From Acidobacteriota bacterium (GTDB taxonomy: Bacteria > Acidobacteriota > Blastocatellia > RBC074), in contig JAFDVL010000007.1 in the NCBI GenBank assembly GCA_018268995.1, positions 1-64,000 on the forward strand: 64,000 nucleotides of DNA, read 5' to 3'. Shown in pieces: positions 36,201 through 44,803 of this stretch. The notes below the pieces were generated by a model that made no database searches, was not told where the DNA came from, and worked only from the letters and a program-made list of their open reading frames with translations. Both the position numbers and the translations under genes were made by a program. Within the stretch, counting starts at the first letter, position 1, and the number at the start of each line of letters is the position of its first letter.

Positions 36201-38116
36201 AGCGAAAGAGAGATTTTGACGTTCTGGCAATTGATCGGCGCGATGTTGGTGCCGTTCGCGCTCCACGTGACGGTTTGTGTTGTGCCGCCTGTCCAACTGA
36301 CCGAGGTATTCGGCGATGTCACTAAAAATGGCCCTGCATTTGCAACAGTCAAAAGCACTGCACCAGTATTCACTCCGCCGTGTCCATCGCGAATCAGGCA
36401 CCGGAAATTCATCTCGCGCGCCACATTCGGCAATGCTTCAGCGGTCTTCAGCCCGAACACTTCGTCTGGTGGCACGTTCGCCTGATTGAGGATATACGTC
36501 AGGCTGGGAAAGGTTCGCGAGGGCGAAGCGGATGGCTGGAAGGGGCGAAACAAAGGGCCGACAGAACCGTCTGTGGTTGATGGTTTTGTGCCGGAATCAA
36601 GCTGTTCCCAGCTGTAGGTTAAATTGGGAATATCACCTGCATCTGGATCACTGCCAGTGGCGGTCAATGTGAAGGGCGTCCCTTTCGGGATGGTGTAATT
36701 CGCTCCGACATTGAGCGTCGGGGTTTGGTTTCCTGTGTTAGACGTGATGGCACAACTTCCAGCTCCGTTGACATTATTCAGGAAGGCTGAAATCTGCCCG
36801 TAGCTGCCACTGTGAAAATGGGGTGAAACGAACCAGACGATTGGTGTACACGCTTCCGCATAAGACATGATCGTCATTCCTGCAAATGATTCGTAAGCCG
36901 TATTCACCGGGAATTGAGAGCTGTTGCAGGCTGGGCTGGCTGTGTCGCTAAAGGTATGTCGCGCATTGAATTGATGCCCAATTTCGTGCGCTAAGGTGGC
37001 AAGGCCGTATCCCGTTCCTACTGGGCGAGAGCCACTAACCAAGGTGACACCGCCGCCTTTGTAGTTGTCGCTGCTGCAAACGACTCCGATATAGGCGAGA
37101 CCTCCGCTGCCAGGGCTCAGCACCTGTCCCAGATCGTATTTTTCGATTCCGACTTTAGTCTCAAAAATGGAACGGATTTCATCCACCATTTTGAAGTTAT
37201 CGCCATCCGTGAGTCCGTCGGGTTCTGCCGTGAATATTGCCCGATCTGTGTTTTCAGCCAAGACAAATCGAACTGACAGTTCCTTTTCATAAATCACATT
37301 CAGCGCATTCACCCACGTATTGAATGTTGCCACTGTTGTCGCTACTGAACCGCCCCCCAGCATTGGGTTATTCGTGTATTCAACCGTCGAAGCGAGAGCT
37401 AAACGATAGGTGCGGCGAATCGGGCCAATCGGAACGTTTTCAGAGCTTGTGGATTCAACCTGACGACTGCTGCGAACGTGTTTCCGTTCGTCCACCAGGC
37501 AGCGCAAATTATTCACCTGCTCATTGATCTGGCTGCCGAAATAGCTCACGTAGTAGTCCTGGTTGTCGTAGGCCAGAGGATGAATGCTGACGACCTGATT
37601 TTGATACAAGATCGTTGCGTGCAATCCTCGTGGCGACCAATCGCAACGCATGAATGCACCAGAATGATCTGCGGCTTCTCCGCGAAAACTCTTAATGCCC
37701 GTGTATTTGGATGCTAACGAGGTCGGCAAAACGGGAGATTCCTCTAACCGGAAGTTCGCAAAACTTCCATCGGGAAGCGGTAAGGTGAGCAGGGAATCGT
37801 TCGCTCCTTTGATTGCCTCCAATGGAGCTTGAGTAAGCTGTTGCATCAGCAAACTCCGATTCAATTTTAAGGTCCGATATGATCGAGCAATTGCTGTGCT
37901 TTCTGTGTTGGATCCAAATAATGAATCGCGGTTTACATCCTGCCAAAGCGTGCTGGAGGTTGTTGAGGGGGAGGCGGGTTGTTGCGCTTGAGCTTGTGCT
38001 TTGCGCTCAGCCGCATGAATAAAGGCCGCAGCCAATATCAGCAGGAAAGGAAGGACAGCAATGAGTGGTTTGTAAATGAACAATCGGGTAATCCCCAATA
38101 ATAATTTATTATGCAT
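33260..38116 (-). CDS. giant exported metzincin protease with IPT/TIG, dockerin-like, cohesin-like and TIGR03437 domains
   Basis: A 1618-residue exported protein. A hydrophobic leader (about 12-36) precedes a propeptide-like region and a reprolysin-type (M12B-like) metallopeptidase domain (about 230-450). Its zinc site is HEIGHQFNARH (His377, His381, His387; catalytic Glu378) with a Met-turn TIMSYAEAC. The Gly usual before the third ligand pair is Asn here. Ig-like and cadherin-like regions follow, with one IPT/TIG domain (around 700-780, GIQPVIGAVGSTVTITG). The shared cassette closes the protein: dockerin-like pair (about 1142-1225), cohesin-like domain (about 1235-1370) and TIGR03437 (about 1380-1618). 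It is likely an extracellular calcium- and zinc-dependent protease. Its substrates may include its neighbours (inference). Confidence 0.88.
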   Translation of the reverse strand: MHNKLLLGITRLFIYKPLIAVLPFLLILAAAFIHAAERKAQAQAQQPASPSTTSSTLWQDVNRDSLFGSNTESTAIARSYRTLKLNRSLLMQQLTQAPLEAIKGANDSLLTLPLPDGSFANFRLEESPVLPTSLASKYTGIKSFRGEAADHSGAFMRCDWSPRGLHATILYQNQVVSIHPLAYDNQDYYVSYFGSQINEQVNNLRCLVDERKHVRSSRQVESTSSENVPIGPIRRTYRLALASTVEYTNNPMLGGGSVATTVATFNTWVNALNVIYEKELSVRFVLAENTDRAIFTAEPDGLTDGDNFKMVDEIRSIFETKVGIEKYDLGQVLSPGSGGLAYIGVVCSSDNYKGGGVTLVSGSRPVGTGYGLATLAHEIGHQFNARHTFSDTASPACNSSQFPVNTAYESFAGMTIMSYAEACTPIVWFVSPHFHSGSYGQISAFLNNVNGAGSCAITSNTGNQTPTLNVGANYTIPKGTPFTLTATGSDPDAGDIPNLTYSWEQLDSGTKPSTTDGSVGPLFRPFQPSASPSRTFPSLTYILNQANVPPDEVFGLKTAEALPNVAREMNFRCLIRDGHGGVNTGAVLLTVANAGPFLVTSPNTSVSWTGGTTQTVTWSANGTNIAPINCQNVKISLSLDDGLTFPLVLAASVPNTGSANVNVPSGMVSSQARIKVEAANNIFFDISDTRFSLTPGSSCPAISGIQPVIGAVGSTVTITGANFTGVSTVKFANNQNANFTIVSDNQITVTVPAGAVNGLISLSKTNCVEAKSGIFTVIPNGAYVSQVDDNSIESSSRFSGVPQVHFVNRLTPSSYPATLTAITLFIPNSVEIGTDYRLVMGFNSSGSSNIDGLALQEIPIKTTAKNQFITFPVPNRTIPSGDFVVGFAHVPQDGVFPVGIDTTAPIQNRSYNSFLGGAQFNLVTTRNYAIRAQIAPGSVCTPNTCSTNTAPSITANPMSPILQGSTGKTVTLASVNDAETAMGNLTVTVGELPSGITLADLTNSNGTITAKLTVECGVSLGATSIPLTVTDTGGLSATTSLPVTIASNTAPSLGAYSFATLNLGNSTDFSPNAAPNDNGIVKSIVASAPGFSGSFVVNPTSGVISISNAGPVGTYTVTVTATDNCDATKTTQFTLAVIQLGAALEADVSPRSSGNGSVSIADWTQMGRFVAGLDSIATGEELQRADCAPRATAGDGKITITDWVQAGRYAAGLDPIATAGGPSSFSSSLQARANPGSRVEGSAAIRAVSHPMIRGSVNSLPIRFNALGNENALGFSITFDPRLLSFYRAAQFPGSTLTLNTTQLANGNIGFLLAMPAGQTFPAGEITLLTLEFFPLGGESEITTRFTFNDQVVACAASDVFANELPHFALTETEFSISGRAAAHVSAASYTGTQAASESIISAFGTKLANTTLAANSLPLPTSLGGTTVTIKDQFGNEKAAPLFFVSPNQVNYLLPNGLTEGLASITITNEDGLISRGVIDIEQVAPGIFSAEASGKGLAAADVQRIHNGGTESYERVAAFDPISNQFVANPIALRSDEQAFLILYGTGLKFRSDLSAVKAKIGGIEAEVLYAGPQGRYVGLDQINLRLPPGLAGRGDCTVELEIDGLFTNPVRISIQ

Positions 38117-38251
38117 TCACACCGGCATTTGGGGCTGGTTGTTAGTTAGTGTGCAAGTAATGATGCGATAGCGCTATTGTTGTTACTCGCATACCGTTTT
38201 TGTTTTTCCTGACCCGGCACCTGCCGTCAAGTCTCACATCTGCCTGGAAGG

Positions 38252-41200
38252 TTATTGAATATAGATTCTGACCGTATTGGACGCTTGTCCAGCAACGATG
38301 ACCTCAAGGTTTACTTCGCCACGACCAGTCAACATCCTTGGCAGTCGCACGTTGATTTGATCAAGCCCGGCGTATTCTCCCTGCTTGCCTGCGTAATCAA
38401 CTGGCAGGAGTACTTCGCCAATCTTCACCTTCACCTGATGTAAGTCCGCTCGTTGGCGTAAGCCTGTTCCGTATAAGGTCAGGAATAATTGATCGGAATC
38501 CTTGCCCCGCTCTGGGCCAAGGTCAATCGGAACCGCCGCAAATTTATTGGCTGCGGGATCGAAGCGAACAACCCGCTCGCTGGTTTGGTTTCCATTGTTC
38601 GTTACTCGAATGACATCCGCCGCTGCCCAGCCTTTGCCCGAAGCATCCGCCGAAAATATGCTGGGTGCGATTGTGTTGACGAGAATCGAACCACGAGCAA
38701 CGGTTCCCGCACGGTTGGTAATTGTGACCTGTGCGATGCCATCCGCTAATCCGGCTGGGAGTAAGTAGTTAACTTGTGATGGTGACACAAAGAAAAGCGG
38801 TGCTTGTTTTGCATTGCCTTTGCTATCAGTGATCAGCACGGATGTTCCCGCCAATGTGGTTGGCAGTGGCAGGGTGGAGGCATTGGCCACTTCGCTGGAA
38901 AGTTCAATTCCGAACGCAGAGGCAATCGAGTCACTTGCCAGTTCCGGGCCGACATAGCTTGCCGCGCGAACATTGGCAAGGCCACGACCCGTGATCGTAA
39001 CTCTGGCGTTTTCGTAGCTGGCACGCGGCAATAAGTTGGCAGCTGCGTCAGCAATTTCCCGCGTAAAGACCTGATCGCCAAAGCTGATTTCCGTTGAGAT
39101 GCCCTCCACTCCGCCCAGCGGTGCGAAGTACGCAGTCAGGATGGGTTGTTTCCCGTTTGAAACAAACTGCCCCGCCGAGAGTGCCAGCATGAATCCAATT
39201 CGCCCGTCAGCCGAATTATTGGAATTGACATTGACTGACCAGCCCTCCGGCGCAACCACGTGTGAGAACATCAGGTGTTTGACGTCAAAGTTCAGACTGA
39301 ACGCCAGCCCATTTTCATTGCCGAGTCCTTCAAGTTCAATTGGTAGCGCATTGAGCTCGCCACGCGTGAACGCCGCAGCGCGCGCCCGCACCACACGTGT
39401 TGATTCTGGCGTTGATTCGAATGATGCAGCCTGTGTTTGTGCCTCTGGCATCTCGACTGCGGATGCCGGTTGACTTGGCCCTGCCGCTGCGACAATCGGA
39501 TCGAGGCCGACTGCGAATCGTCCGGCCTGCACCCAGTCTGCAATCGTGATTTTGCCATCGCCATGCGTCGCCAACGGTGCGCTGTCTGCCCGTTGAAATT
39601 CGCTACTGTTGGTGGGGGCGTCTAATCCTGAAGCCATTCGTCCCACCAGCACCCAATCCGCAATCGAAACCTTATTGTCGCCATTCGGGCGCGGCGTCAA
39701 ATCGGCCTCAAATCCTGTGAGTGCTTTGATCGTGAATTGAACTGCGCTTGAGGTTCCACCGCCCGGTGTTGAACTCAAGACGGTGACGTCTACGATTCCT
39801 TCGGTGGTCAAATCCGCAGCCGGGATTGCTGCCGTCAGCTGTGTGGATGACACATAGGTCGTGGTGCGACTGTTGCCATTCCAGCGCACCACAGAATTGG
39901 GGACGAAATTCGTTCCCGTGACAGTTAGCGTAAATGCCGGGTCGCCCTTAAAGGCAGCATTCGGGCTTAGGCTGGATAAGGTGGGAGCCGGATTGCTCAC
40001 GGTAAGCGTGACTTCTGCCGAAGTTCCTCCACCCGGTTCAGGCGTGAATACGGTCAGCTTCAGCGTGCCTCCCGTTGCCACATCCGTGGCCAGCAAGTTC
40101 ACTTTCAACTCAGTCTCAGAAATAAAGGTTGTTGCGCGATCTGATCCATTCACACGCACGATCGAATTAGGGCGATAGTCCGTGCCAGTAAGCGTGAGCA
40201 TCGTTGCTCCGGTTCCGGTTGTGACCGTCGGCTGGCTCAGGGTCGGCGTTCCTGGTGCAGGATTGTTGATTGCAAGCGTCAGTTCATTGGACAAACCACC
40301 CTGTGGAGTTGGATTGAAGATGGTGATCTTGGCTGAACCCGCGTTTGCAATCTCTGCCACTGTCACTGGAATCGTGACTTGCCCGCTATTCACCAGCGTC
40401 GTGACGCGATCAGACCCATTGAGGCGCGCGACAGAGTTGCTCACAAATCCTGTTCCGTTGATGGTCAACGTGAAGGCTGCTCCACCTGCAATGACAGTTG
40501 CCGGATTCAATGTGGTTAAGGTCGGTACGGGATTCGCTACAACGAAGCTCAATTCGTTGGACGAGCCTCCCCCCGGTTCTGGCGTGAACACCAGCAATTT
40601 TAGGGTGCCAGCCGTTGCCAAATCACTCATCGTGAGCGTGATCCCCAATTGTGAAGCGGATGTGAAGGTGGTGACACGATCCGTTCCATTGACACGGACA
40701 ACAGAATTCGGGCGGAATTTGCTGCCCGTCAAGGTTAATGTCGTTGCCGCGCTGCCAACGAGCGTTGAGGTTTTATCCAGCGAGGTCAGCACCGGAACGG
40801 GATTTGTGATTGGCAAGCTTAATTCGTTTGAGGTGCCGCCACCCGGCGTCGGATTAACAACCACAATTTTGATTGAGCCGGGGTCGGCAATATCTGAGGC
40901 AGTCAACACGACTGTTACCTGTGTCGCCGAAACGAACGTCGCGCTTCGATTTGTTCCGTTCACCTTGATCTGCGAGGTATTCACAAACCCGTTGCCGTTG
41001 ATGGCCAACGTAAACGTCGCGTCACCTGCGAAAACCGTATTTGGGCTTAAACTGGTCAGGACAGGCGCGGGATTGTTCACGGTAAACGTTGCTGCTGTAG
41101 AAAGCCCGCCACCGGGAGGAGGTGTGTTGACCGTAACTTGAATTGTTCCCGCTGATGCCAAATCTGCTGTGCTCAAAACCGTAGTGAGTTGTGTTGCCGA

Positions 41201-44200
41201 AACGACTGTCGTCGTCCGATCATTCCCGTTTACACGAATGACCGATTCAGGTCGGAATCCTGATCCTGTAACCGTCAGATTCGTATTTGCCGCCCCCGCA
41301 ATTGCCGAAGATGGATTCAAAGCAATGGCACCAGGAGCCGGATTGTTGATTGGCAAATTGACGGTGTTGGATGTCCCTCCGCCGGGGGCAGGATTGACTA
41401 CGGTAATTGCTGGAGTCGCAGGATTGGTCAGGTCTGCTGCTGAAATCGCAATCGTCAATTGCGTTGCTGAAACAAAGGTTGTCGTGCGATCAGAACCGTT
41501 GTACTTCACGACGGAACTGCTGATGAAATTGGTTCCATTGACCGTTAGCGTAAAGCCTGAATCTCCTGCAAAAGCCGTCGCCGGATTCAAGGTGGTGATT
41601 GTTGGGACAGGATTCGGAGCCGTGATCGTAAACGTTGACGTGCTCGACGAAAACCCTCCGGCAGCTGGATCAAAAACCGTGATGTCCGTCGTACCCGCTA
41701 CGTTGAGATTAAGATCAGCCGCCGGAATCGCCGCTGTCAGCTTGGTTGCAGAAACAAATGTCGTTGTTCGGTCGAGTCCGTTCCATCGCACTTTGGAATT
41801 TGCTGTGAACCCGCTGCCGTTCACCATCAATGTAAAGCTACCGCTCTGAGCTTGTTTGGTGGCTGGATCAAGCGATGTAATGACCAATGGGGATACCACC
41901 GTCAATTGTGTATTCGTGATTGTCTCAACACCACAATTGTCTGTGGCTTTAATTGCTAAGGTATAGGTGCCTGCGGGCCCTGCGTTGTTCACGGTCAAGA
42001 CACCCGTGGTCGCATTTACTCCTAACGTTCCTGTAAATCCAGGTGTCGTTGAAATTGCTGTCAGCGTGGAAATCGTGCCATTGTCAGAGGGCGTGGCACC
42101 TGGGGTGAAATTCCGCGTTGTGCCTTGCACTGCCTCCACATTGGAGTATGTGCCAAGTACAGGTGCAGTGTTATTTGTCACCGCAACAGTGATTGTGCTC
42201 GAAGTCTTCAGCCCTTTTCCGTCCACAGCTTCCAACATGACAACTTTGTTCCCGGACAGCGTTTCACAAGCTGCGGAAACATCAGCGGTGATGGTGCCGT
42301 TTGTATTCTGGACGTTTGTGATGGAAATACCCGAAGGAGGAGTGACGGTAAAAGCCAAACTCGCGGCGGCTGTTTCCAGATCACTGATTGTGGCAATCGT
42401 CGCATTTGTTGCAGTGCCGCCCTGGGACCTTGCTAAGGCGGGGGCAGGGGCAATTGTCGGTGGTGTGTTGGCGCAACGATTTAGTAAGAGCGTCAGGCTG
42501 TTTGAAAACGAATTGACCACCGCAATATCCAAACGATAGTCGTTATTCAAATCACCGAGGTCCAATGAAATCGGGCCTGCACCCGTCGGGAAGTCCTGTG
42601 GCGTGAGGAATGTTCCATCCCCTTTCCCCGGAAAAATCGAGAGAAAATCGTTTGAACTATTCGTGACCACTAAGTCTTCTTTTGCATCGCCATCAAAGTC
42701 GCCGACTAAAACATCGGTTGGATTTGTCCCCGTCGTCGTCAAACTCGTCAATGCCCCAAATGTGCCATTGCCATTCCCCAGCGCTACGACAACGTTGCTG
42801 GAAGCATCAATTGCCGCAATCAGGTCCGGCTTCTGATCATGATTCAGATCGCCAGTTGTTACGGCCCGACCTTTTTGCGAACCCGGCAAGGTGACATCTG
42901 CCGCGAGTGAAAAACCTCCTGCGCCATTTCCCAGCAGGATTGAAATAAAAGTCGAGTTTAAGTTGGCGACGACAACATCAGGTTTGTCATCTCCATTCAA
43001 ATCATCAACGTCAATTGAAACCGGCTTCGATCCGGCTGTGATGATGGTTGGTGAAGCAAATGTTCCATCTCCTGCGCCTAACAGGAGCGTTAAATTGCTT
43101 GCCCCTTCATTGGCTGTCAGCAAGTCGAGTTTGTTGTCGCTATTAAAATCGCCAACGGCAATCGAACGAGGCTGTGTTGCTGCGGCAAACTCAGTTTGTG
43201 TGCCGAAACTGCCTGTGCCATCGCCCAATAAAATCGAAACATCGGCGGAACCATTGTTGGCAACCGCAAGGTCAATTTTGTTGTCGCCATTGAAGTCTCC
43301 CGACACGATGGAAATCGGTTTGATTCGCACGTTGAATTCGCTGGGGACGTTGTAGCCACCTGAATTATCAGCCAGGAAAACCGTCACTTTATCACTGCCA
43401 AAATTGGCTACCGCCAAATCCAGCCATCCGTCTTGATTGAAATCTTCGGTGAGGACAGCCTGAGGATCGCTGAAGAGAAATGTCGTCCGACCAAAGGTTC
43501 CGTTCCCCTTGCCCAACAGAATTGAAATGTTATTGGAGGCGCTATTCGCCACAGCTAAATCTGCTTTTGTATCGCCATTAAAATCCCCCGTCGCAAGCGA
43601 GATCGGTTGCGACCCTACGCTTGTGGTCGTTGGCGCGCCAAACCCGCCCATTCCGTTATTGATCAGCACAGATGCCTGATTCGCAAACCCGTTGGATACT
43701 GCGAGGTCGGCCTTACCATTGCCATCGAAATCAGTCGTGACAATGCCTGTGGGCGTAATGCCTGCGGCGAAGTTTGTGGCTGCGCCAAATCCGCCCGAAC
43801 CATTCGCCAATAAAATGGAAACGGTGTCGCTGCCTTGATTGGTGACTGCTAAATCAAGCCGCGTGTCGTCGTTGAATAAGCCCGCGACGATTCCGCTGGG
43901 GGTTGATCCAACAGCAAGATTCGTGGCTGCACCGAAGCCCCCCGATCCATTCCCCGCCAGGATCGAAACATTATTCGAGGCTGAATTCACAATCGCTAAA
44001 TCAACATTGGTGTCATTGTCGAGATTTCCATTAACCAGTGCGACTGGGGTTGTCCCCGCTGCAAAACTGGTTGACGCGCCAAATCCACCCATCCCATCAT
44101 TCAAGAGCACAGAGACATTGCCAGCGAGCGCGAGCATCGCATCGCCTTTATTGGCTGCGGCAATATCAGGTTTATTGTCACCATTGAAATCGCCAATCGT

Positions 44201-44803
44201 GACGGCAGTAGTATTGACGCCTGCGTCAAGTGTGCCTGTGACGCTAAATCCCCCCAGACCGTCACCGCTCATCACAAACACTCGACCAGGGTTATATTCA
44301 ATGGCGATTGCCACATCAAGGTTTCCATCCGAATTGAAATCTGCCACGCCAAGTCCGGCAGGCGAGCCTTTGCCATCATTCACGACAGGAATATTAGTTG
44401 GCATACTGAAGCCGCCTGCGCCATCCCCAATCAAAACTGAGATCGTATTGGCAAACAGATTCGCCGCGATCAGATCAAGTTTTCCATCTTTGTTGAAGTC
44501 ACCAGAAGCAACGGAAATTGGCCGTTGTTGCGTGGGCGGGTCGGGGGCAAACCCTCGACCATAGGTAAAGCCAAACCCCGTGCATCCCCCCGTCTGCATC
44601 ATCGCCGCGACAGAGAATGGGCGTGTCGCGTTTACTGAATAAGAATCCCATTTATGAATCGCAATCGGATTTTGTGAGGAGGGCAGCTTTTCACCAAATC
44701 CCCAGACACCAAGTCCAAATGTAGACACCACACCAAGCAGGAAGATCAGAATGAGTGCGATTGAGGCCGAGCGAAGTTTAAGCGAGGTACGGGAGTTGTT
44801 CAT
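38252..44803 (-). CDS. giant exported FG-GAP/VCBS and IPT/TIG protein with dockerin-like, cohesin-like and TIGR03437 domains
   Basis: A 2183-residue exported protein with a leader at about 12-38. Residues about 93-778 hold 14 FG-GAP/VCBS repeats of about 49 residues, each with a calcium-loop pattern such as GDFNGDNKIDLAVAN; the number suits two seven-bladed propellers. Two Ig/cadherin-like domains (about 780-968) precede eight IPT/TIG repeats (about 970-1695). The shared cassette follows: dockerin-like pair (about 1697-1785), cohesin-like domain (about 1800-1935) and TIGR03437 (about 1940-2183). It is the first gene of the three-gene minus-strand series, with gaps of 135 and 109 bases to the next ones. 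An adhesin or matrix scaffold is likely (inference). Confidence 0.88.
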   Translation of the reverse strand: MNNSRTSLKLRSASIALILIFLLGVVSTFGLGVWGFGEKLPSSQNPIAIHKWDSYSVNATRPFSVAAMMQTGGCTGFGFTYGRGFAPDPPTQQRPISVASGDFNKDGKLDLIAANLFANTISVLIGDGAGGFSMPTNIPVVNDGKGSPAGLGVADFNSDGNLDVAIAIEYNPGRVFVMSGDGLGGFSVTGTLDAGVNTTAVTIGDFNGDNKPDIAAANKGDAMLALAGNVSVLLNDGMGGFGASTSFAAGTTPVALVNGNLDNDTNVDLAIVNSASNNVSILAGNGSGGFGAATNLAVGSTPSGIVAGLFNDDTRLDLAVTNQGSDTVSILLANGSGGFGAATNFAAGITPTGIVTTDFDGNGKADLAVSNGFANQASVLINNGMGGFGAPTTTSVGSQPISLATGDFNGDTKADLAVANSASNNISILLGKGNGTFGRTTFLFSDPQAVLTEDFNQDGWLDLAVANFGSDKVTVFLADNSGGYNVPSEFNVRIKPISIVSGDFNGDNKIDLAVANNGSADVSILLGDGTGSFGTQTEFAAATQPRSIAVGDFNSDNKLDLLTANEGASNLTLLLGAGDGTFASPTIITAGSKPVSIDVDDLNGDDKPDVVVANLNSTFISILLGNGAGGFSLAADVTLPGSQKGRAVTTGDLNHDQKPDLIAAIDASSNVVVALGNGNGTFGALTSLTTTGTNPTDVLVGDFDGDAKEDLVVTNSSNDFLSIFPGKGDGTFLTPQDFPTGAGPISLDLGDLNNDYRLDIAVVNSFSNSLTLLLNRCANTPPTIAPAPALARSQGGTATNATIATISDLETAAASLAFTVTPPSGISITNVQNTNGTITADVSAACETLSGNKVVMLEAVDGKGLKTSSTITVAVTNNTAPVLGTYSNVEAVQGTTRNFTPGATPSDNGTISTLTAISTTPGFTGTLGVNATTGVLTVNNAGPAGTYTLAIKATDNCGVETITNTQLTVVSPLVITSLDPATKQAQSGSFTLMVNGSGFTANSKVRWNGLDRTTTFVSATKLTAAIPAADLNLNVAGTTDITVFDPAAGGFSSSTSTFTITAPNPVPTITTLNPATAFAGDSGFTLTVNGTNFISSSVVKYNGSDRTTTFVSATQLTIAISAADLTNPATPAITVVNPAPGGGTSNTVNLPINNPAPGAIALNPSSAIAGAANTNLTVTGSGFRPESVIRVNGNDRTTTVVSATQLTTVLSTADLASAGTIQVTVNTPPPGGGLSTAATFTVNNPAPVLTSLSPNTVFAGDATFTLAINGNGFVNTSQIKVNGTNRSATFVSATQVTVVLTASDIADPGSIKIVVVNPTPGGGTSNELSLPITNPVPVLTSLDKTSTLVGSAATTLTLTGSKFRPNSVVRVNGTDRVTTFTSASQLGITLTMSDLATAGTLKLLVFTPEPGGGSSNELSFVVANPVPTLTTLNPATVIAGGAAFTLTINGTGFVSNSVARLNGSDRVTTLVNSGQVTIPVTVAEIANAGSAKITIFNPTPQGGLSNELTLAINNPAPGTPTLSQPTVTTGTGATMLTLTGTDYRPNSIVRVNGSDRATTFISETELKVNLLATDVATGGTLKLTVFTPEPGGGTSAEVTLTVSNPAPTLSSLSPNAAFKGDPAFTLTVTGTNFVPNSVVRWNGNSRTTTYVSSTQLTAAIPAADLTTEGIVDVTVLSSTPGGGTSSAVQFTIKALTGFEADLTPRPNGDNKVSIADWVLVGRMASGLDAPTNSSEFQRADSAPLATHGDGKITIADWVQAGRFAVGLDPIVAAAGPSQPASAVEMPEAQTQAASFESTPESTRVVRARAAAFTRGELNALPIELEGLGNENGLAFSLNFDVKHLMFSHVVAPEGWSVNVNSNNSADGRIGFMLALSAGQFVSNGKQPILTAYFAPLGGVEGISTEISFGDQVFTREIADAAANLLPRASYENARVTITGRGLANVRAASYVGPELASDSIASAFGIELSSEVANASTLPLPTTLAGTSVLITDSKGNAKQAPLFFVSPSQVNYLLPAGLADGIAQVTITNRAGTVARGSILVNTIAPSIFSADASGKGWAAADVIRVTNNGNQTSERVVRFDPAANKFAAVPIDLGPERGKDSDQLFLTLYGTGLRQRADLHQVKVKIGEVLLPVDYAGKQGEYAGLDQINVRLPRMLTGRGEVNLEVIVAGQASNTVRIYIQ
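39720..41896 (-). repeat. eight tandem IPT/TIG domain repeats (DNA level)
   Basis: Eight units of about 270 bases encode IPT/TIG domains in the 2183-residue protein. They are similar to, but not the same as, those at 30420-32316, so gene conversion between the two loci is possible. Confidence 0.85.
42470..44527 (-). repeat. fourteen tandem FG-GAP/VCBS repeats (DNA level)
   Basis: Fourteen units of about 147 bases encode calcium-binding propeller blades with recurring DFNxDxKxDLAVAN and VSILLGxGxGGFG segments. Units 4-7 are the most alike. Confidence 0.85.

Noticed and set aside
40182..41849. Long plus-strand open frames opposite the second IPT/TIG array
   Set aside because: Same reason: shadows of the repeat-rich minus-strand gene.
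30420..44527. CRISPR-like periodic repeats
   Set aside because: The periodicity is that of protein repeats (about 147 and 264 bases); units are diverged and coding throughout, with no short identical repeats and spacers.
43839..44564. Plus-strand open frame opposite the FG-GAP repeats
   Set aside because: Antisense shadow; residue bias (Ser, Pro, Lys) is what the reversed FG-GAP codons give.
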